A stretch of 64,000 nucleotides of DNA, taken from positions 36,509-100,508 of the forward strand of contig JAGBBT010000094.1 in NCBI GenBank assembly GCA_017938365.1, written 5' to 3'. The position numbers and the translations under genes were made by a program. The notes beneath the pieces were generated by a model, which was given only the letters and a program-made list of their open reading frames with translations, was not told the DNA's origin and did not search any database. The DNA is from Treponema sp. (GTDB lineage: Bacteria; Spirochaetota; Spirochaetia; Treponematales; Treponemataceae). Of this stretch, positions 60,923-64,000 are shown one piece after another (position 1 is the stretch's first letter; each line of letters begins with the position of its first letter).

Positions 60923-61798
60923 ATGGAAGATCAGGCTCAAGAATTAAGAGAATTAATGGGAAATATTCCTGAAACAGAGAAAAAGGAAAAAGCATCTCAT
61001 AATACAAGAATTATTGCGATAACAAGTGGTAAAGGTGGTGTTGGAAAAACAAATCTTGCAGTTAATATGGCCATTGCTTATGCTCAACAAGGAAAAAAAG
61101 TCATACTTATTGATGGTGACTTGGGAATGGCCAATGTTAATGTGGTGCTTAATATTGTACCTAAGTATAATCTCATGCAGGTTATTAATAAACAAAAAAC
61201 AATGCAAGAGATTATTTTAGATACTGAAGTAGGAATAAAGTTTATTGCAGGTGCAAATGGATTTTCTAAAATTGCAAATCTGTCCACAGATGAATTAGAT
61301 TACTTTGCTAAACAATTTAGTGAATTAGGTAATGCTGATATAATTATTATTGATACAGGTGCAGGAATAGCAAAGAATGTTTTACAATTTGTTGCCGCTG
61401 CTGATGAAGTTTATGTCGTAACAACACCAGAGCCAACAGCTATAACCGATGCTTATGGAATGATAAAAATTATTACGACTGAACTTGTTGATAGAAATAT
61501 TAATATAAAGTTGCTAGTAAATAGAGTGCGATCTGCGGAAGAAGGTAAAAAGATTTCTGACAGAATAATAAACATTGTGGCTCAATTTTTGAATTATAAA
61601 GTAGATTATATTGGTTTTGTATATGACGATCCTGTTGTTCAAGCATCTGTAATTAGGCAAAAACCATTTATGATTGTTAATCCAACTTCTAAGCCTGCAC
61701 AATGTATTAAACATATAGTTGGAAGAATTGAAAAAACAGACTTTGGAAGTAGTGAAGGGGTTTCTAGTTTTTTAAAAAAATTTCTTAGAAAAAAATAG
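60923..61798 (+). CDS. flhG: Flagellar number regulator FlhG (MinD-like ATPase)
   Basis: 291 residues. The deviant Walker A SGKGGVGKTNLAVNMA lies near residue 35, and LIDGDLGMANVNVVL and IIDTGAGIA follow. The N-terminus has the DQAQELREL helix that in other FlhG proteins binds FlhF and triggers its GTPase. No long membrane-targeting helix is obvious, but the end is basic (FLKKFLRKK). An AT-rich hairpin lies 19 bp after the stop. Confidence 0.94.
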   Translation: MEDQAQELRELMGNIPETEKKEKASHNTRIIAITSGKGGVGKTNLAVNMAIAYAQQGKKVILIDGDLGMANVNVVLNIVPKYNLMQVINKQKTMQEIILDTEVGIKFIAGANGFSKIANLSTDELDYFAKQFSELGNADIIIIDTGAGIAKNVLQFVAAADEVYVVTTPEPTAITDAYGMIKIITTELVDRNINIKLLVNRVRSAEEGKKISDRIINIVAQFLNYKVDYIGFVYDDPVVQASVIRQKPFMIVNPTSKPAQCIKHIVGRIEKTDFGSSEGVSSFLKKFLRKK

Positions 61799-61816
61799 TT
61801 AAAAATAACAAATAAT

Positions 61817-61842
61817 AAAAAACTTGACCTAATAAGTTTTTT
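61817..61842 (+). repeat. AT-rich inverted repeat after flhG
   Basis: AAAAAACTT (61817-61825) and AAGTTTTTT (61834-61842) can form a 9-bp hairpin ending in T. It overlaps a possible -35 TTGACC (61824-61829). This could be a weak terminator or part of an internal promoter for the genes after flhG. Confidence 0.4.
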
Positions 61843-61872
61843 GCCTTAATCTAAAATATTGGGAGGAAAGAA

Positions 61873-62640
61873 ATGATTAATACAAAATCCTTAGGCATTT
61901 TTGCTGGAATTGGTTTTGCTATATCATTTCTAACAGGGATAATTTCGAAAAATGCTTTTTTCTCTGTTTTGATAAAAGCATTTGTATTTTCTATTGTCTT
62001 TGCTGTTATAGCTTATTTAATTTCTTTCCTTTTTAATAAATTTCTTTCAGATGGAAGTTCTGTGCCTGATTCTGTTGTTGAATCTGAACATGCTGATAAT
62101 CACAAACCTATTGGTGGTATTGTTGATGTTAGTATAACAGACGAAAATCTGGAAGAAGAAGAACATGGACCTAAATTTTTTGTCGAAAATAATAGACAAT
62201 CTTTTGGTGCAGAAAGTCTTTCGGAGAGGAAAAATGTTAATCTTCAGAATAATGCTCCAAAAGTTGAAATTAGGAATGATTCTTTAAATACTGAAAAAAA
62301 ACAGATTGAAGCTGAAGAAATTGTTGATTCTTCAGAGAAATCGAGTTTTAAGCCTATTTCATTAACACAAACAAATACAAATGTTCGTTCTAATGATGTT
62401 GGTGTTGAAGAAGTGATAGAAAACACTTCAGAATCTATTGATGAACTTCCAGATATAGGAAATTTATCAATAGACAAGAAAAATAATGAAATTGATGATA
62501 TAATTAGTGACAGTGAATTTGCATCAGAAGGTGAGATTCCTTCTCGTGCACCTGTATTTCCAGATGGTCAGGTTGCAGATGGACAAGATGCAAATGTAAT
62601 GGCTCAGGCTATTAGAACATTGTTGTCTAAAGATAATTAG
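61873..62640 (+). CDS. Unknown membrane protein between flhG and fliA
   Basis: 255 residues. Two membrane helices in the first 57 residues, then an acidic, flexible cytoplasmic region rich in Glu, Asp, Ser and Asn, and a short C-terminal motif with SRAPVFPDGQVADGQDANVM, probably conserved. GGGAGGAAAG is a strong ribosome site. Treponema genomes have an uncharacterised gene in this position, as I remember. It is likely a membrane anchor for a motility or sigma-factor-related partner, but that is guesswork. Confidence 0.8.
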   Translation: MINTKSLGIFAGIGFAISFLTGIISKNAFFSVLIKAFVFSIVFAVIAYLISFLFNKFLSDGSSVPDSVVESEHADNHKPIGGIVDVSITDENLEEEEHGPKFFVENNRQSFGAESLSERKNVNLQNNAPKVEIRNDSLNTEKKQIEAEEIVDSSEKSSFKPISLTQTNTNVRSNDVGVEEVIENTSESIDELPDIGNLSIDKKNNEIDDIISDSEFASEGEIPSRAPVFPDGQVADGQDANVMAQAIRTLLSKDN

Positions 62641-62653
62641 GAAAGGGTGTTAT

Positions 62654-63451
62654 ATGGATTCTGAAAAGCTTCAAGTTATAAATAGCGAAGAAGAAGATAA
62701 AGTTTGGATTGAATTTAAGAAAACAAAATCGCCTCAGCTCAGAGATAAACTCATCAGACAGTATATGCCTTTGGTAAAATATGTTGCTGGTAAAGTTTCT
62801 GTTGGATTACCAGCTAGTATGGAATTTGACGATTTAGTTGGTTTTGGTCAGTTTGGGCTTTTAGATGCGATTTCAAAATATGATCCAGAAAAGGGTGTTA
62901 AGTTTAAAACTTACGCTGTAACAAGAATTAGAGGTGCTATTTTTGATGAGATGCGTCAATTAGATTGGGTTCCAAGATCTGTAAGACAGAAGTCACGAGA
63001 GATAGAAGATGTTATTAGTGAGTTAGAATCAAATCTTGGTCGTCCAGCTACAGATGCTGAAATTGCAAAACAAATGAATCTTTCAGAAGATGAATATCAT
63101 CAGACAATTATGAAGGTTAGTGGTACAAGTATTTTGTCTTTGAATGATGTTTGGAGTTCTGGAGATGATAGTGATCGACTTTCGATTGGAGATAGTATTG
63201 AAGCTCCTTCAAGTCTTAATCCTGATGTTCAAGTAGAAAGAGAGGAAATTCGAAAAGTAATTATTCAGGCGATAAATGAATTACCAGAAAAAGAAAAAAT
63301 GGTAATTGTTTTGTATTATCACGAAGATTTAACTTTTAAAGAAATAGGTCAAGTTTTGGAAGTTAGTGAATCACGAATATCACAACTACATACAAAAGCA
63401 AATCTTCGTTTACGTTCTAAACTTACAAATTTTAGAAAAGGAATAATCTAA
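62654..63451 (+). CDS. fliA: Flagellar sigma factor sigma-28 (FliA/WhiG)
   Basis: 265 residues. Region 2 (YMPLVKYVAGKVSVGLPASM ... FDDLVGFGQFGLLDAISKYD ... FKTYAVTRIRGAIFDEMR), region 3 (DWVPRSVRQKSREIE) and region 4 (LPEKEKMVIVLYYHEDLTFKE ... ISQLHTKA) are all intact. It directs polymerase to GCCGATAA-type promoters. Candidate targets of that kind exist in this window at 42854, 42984 and 49207. AGGAAAGGGTG lies before the ATG. Called WhiG in some treponemes. Confidence 0.95.
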   Translation: MDSEKLQVINSEEEDKVWIEFKKTKSPQLRDKLIRQYMPLVKYVAGKVSVGLPASMEFDDLVGFGQFGLLDAISKYDPEKGVKFKTYAVTRIRGAIFDEMRQLDWVPRSVRQKSREIEDVISELESNLGRPATDAEIAKQMNLSEDEYHQTIMKVSGTSILSLNDVWSSGDDSDRLSIGDSIEAPSSLNPDVQVEREEIRKVIIQAINELPEKEKMVIVLYYHEDLTFKEIGQVLEVSESRISQLHTKANLRLRSKLTNFRKGII

Positions 63452-63457
63452 ACTTAG

Positions 63458-64000
63458 ATGATTACATTAGAAACTATTCGTAAAGATATGGAAGTTCGCC
63501 TTAATTTAGATAAGGAAATAAAGAGTGTTGAAGTTCATGCAGATACTCTTGATGAGGCTTTAGCTGATGCTGCTGTTCAATTAAACACGAAAGTTTCTAA
63601 TTTGGAATATGAAGTAATAGAAAAAGGGTTTGAAGGATTTTTTGGTTTGGCATCAAAACCTTGGACTATAGTTGTTTATCAGAATTTAGAGACAATTTCT
63701 AAAATTGCAAAAGAAAAAGATAAAGTACTTATGGGTGATTCTGATATAGATGATGAAGAACTTAATACAGATAAAGATGGAGAATATTTTATTCGACATT
63801 TTGGTAATGATATTTTAATAAAAGTGAATCTTCCAATTGGCAATGGAAAAAATATTAATCATAAAGACATTATTAGTGAATTAAATCGTCCAGATACAAA
63901 GAATTTTGATGATAAAAAAATAAAGCATTATGCAGAAAATGGAACTGGTGGAGTTTATGAAATAGTAGGTTCTTATACTAGAACACCAGCAAATGATGCA
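63458..64000 (+). CDS. FapA (DUF342) family protein with Jag-like N-terminal domain (partial)
   Basis: 181 codons are visible from the ATG at 63458, 6 bp after fliA, then the window ends. The first 80 residues (VEVHADTLDEALADAAVQL ... KGFEGFFGLASKPWTIVV) match the Jag_N fold that often precedes RNA-binding domains. The following YFIRHFGNDILIKVNLPIG begins the FapA beta-helix. FapA proteins are of unclear function. In Treponema this gene ends the flagellar operon. Confidence 0.85.
   Translation, partial: MITLETIRKDMEVRLNLDKEIKSVEVHADTLDEALADAAVQLNTKVSNLEYEVIEKGFEGFFGLASKPWTIVVYQNLETISKIAKEKDKVLMGDSDIDDEELNTDKDGEYFIRHFGNDILIKVNLPIGNGKNINHKDIISELNRPDTKNFDDKKIKHYAENGTGGVYEIVGSYTRTPANDA

Noticed and set aside
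1..64000. tRNA/rRNA genes, CRISPR arrays, insertion sequences, prophage
   Set aside because: No gap is long enough for rRNA or a CRISPR array, no transposase or integrase frame is present, and I saw no cloverleaf with a GGTTCGA arm in the gaps.

Overview
The window looks like a piece of a low-GC (roughly 30 percent by eye) Treponema-type spirochaete chromosome. The main support is the run flbD-motA-motB-fliL-fliM-fliY-fliO-fliP-fliQ-fliR-flhB-flhA-flhF-flhG-(unknown)-fliA/whiG-fapA from 49240 to the right edge, which matches the Treponema fla operon order as I remember it. The treponemal FliY, several spirochaete-type lipoproteins and an ileS-lipoprotein pair agree. Coding density is extreme: genes abut or overlap and no gap exceeds about 300 bases. 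I see no tRNA, rRNA, CRISPR array, insertion sequence, prophage or clear sign of recent transfer.

Layout. 1-1361: 5' part of an unknown membrane protein running off the left edge. 1433-5915 (+): unknown protein, lipoprotein, trmB, ligA. 5878-11168 (-): recO, pyrimidine-nucleoside phosphorylase, recJ, an M23 peptidase. 11241-11605 (+): rpoZ and a 29-residue bS22/mS38-like ribosomal protein, closed by a strong terminator. 11714-18365 (+): a tight operon of dxs, folP, cdaA, cdaR, acpS, a DUF2225 protein and truA. 18367-21176 (-): priA and a family-4-type uracil-DNA glycosylase. 21302-26147 (+): a GT4 glycosyltransferase and two predicted exported, probably outer-membrane, proteins, ending at a bidirectional terminator. 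26219-27463 (-): thiI. 27547-35514 (+): acyl-CoA synthetase, exported unknown, ileS and two lipoproteins. 35511-42811 (-): a five-gene operon of an acidic protein, an unknown, two DUF115/Maf-like proteins and a membrane protein with a degenerate GGDEF domain. 43002-44061 (+): an FtsB/DivIC-like protein and a Sua5/YrdC-family threonylcarbamoyl-AMP synthase. 44058-45392 (-): exported unknown and smpB. 45460-47349 (+): a signal peptidase I homologue and hemW. 47312-49059 (-): a two-component system. 49240-64000 (+): the flagellar operon.

How it fits together. The right quarter encodes the stator (MotAB, FliL), switch (FliM, FliY), export gate (FliOPQR, FlhAB), placement proteins (FlhF, FlhG), the motility sigma factor, and FapA. 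The DUF115/Maf operon probably modifies flagellins, and its start carries a sigma-28-like -10 box. A second such box faces the opposite way in the same intergenic gap, and a third sits before flbD. This suggests a FliA-linked regulon covering motility, flagellin modification and possibly a cell-division/translation pair.

The points I would look at first are: (1) the paired sigma-28-like boxes at 42854-42991 and the related one at 49207; (2) promoters placed so that transcription would begin at or within a few bases of the start codon at several genes lacking a Shine-Dalgarno sequence, including smpB and lepB, which appear to share one palindromic -35 hexamer; (3) a terminator with an overlapping seven-codon ORF between fliY and fliO; (4) altered active-site motifs in CdaA (DGA to DAA) and LepB (Lys to Arg). 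All of these are readings of sequence and none has been tested by search or experiment.
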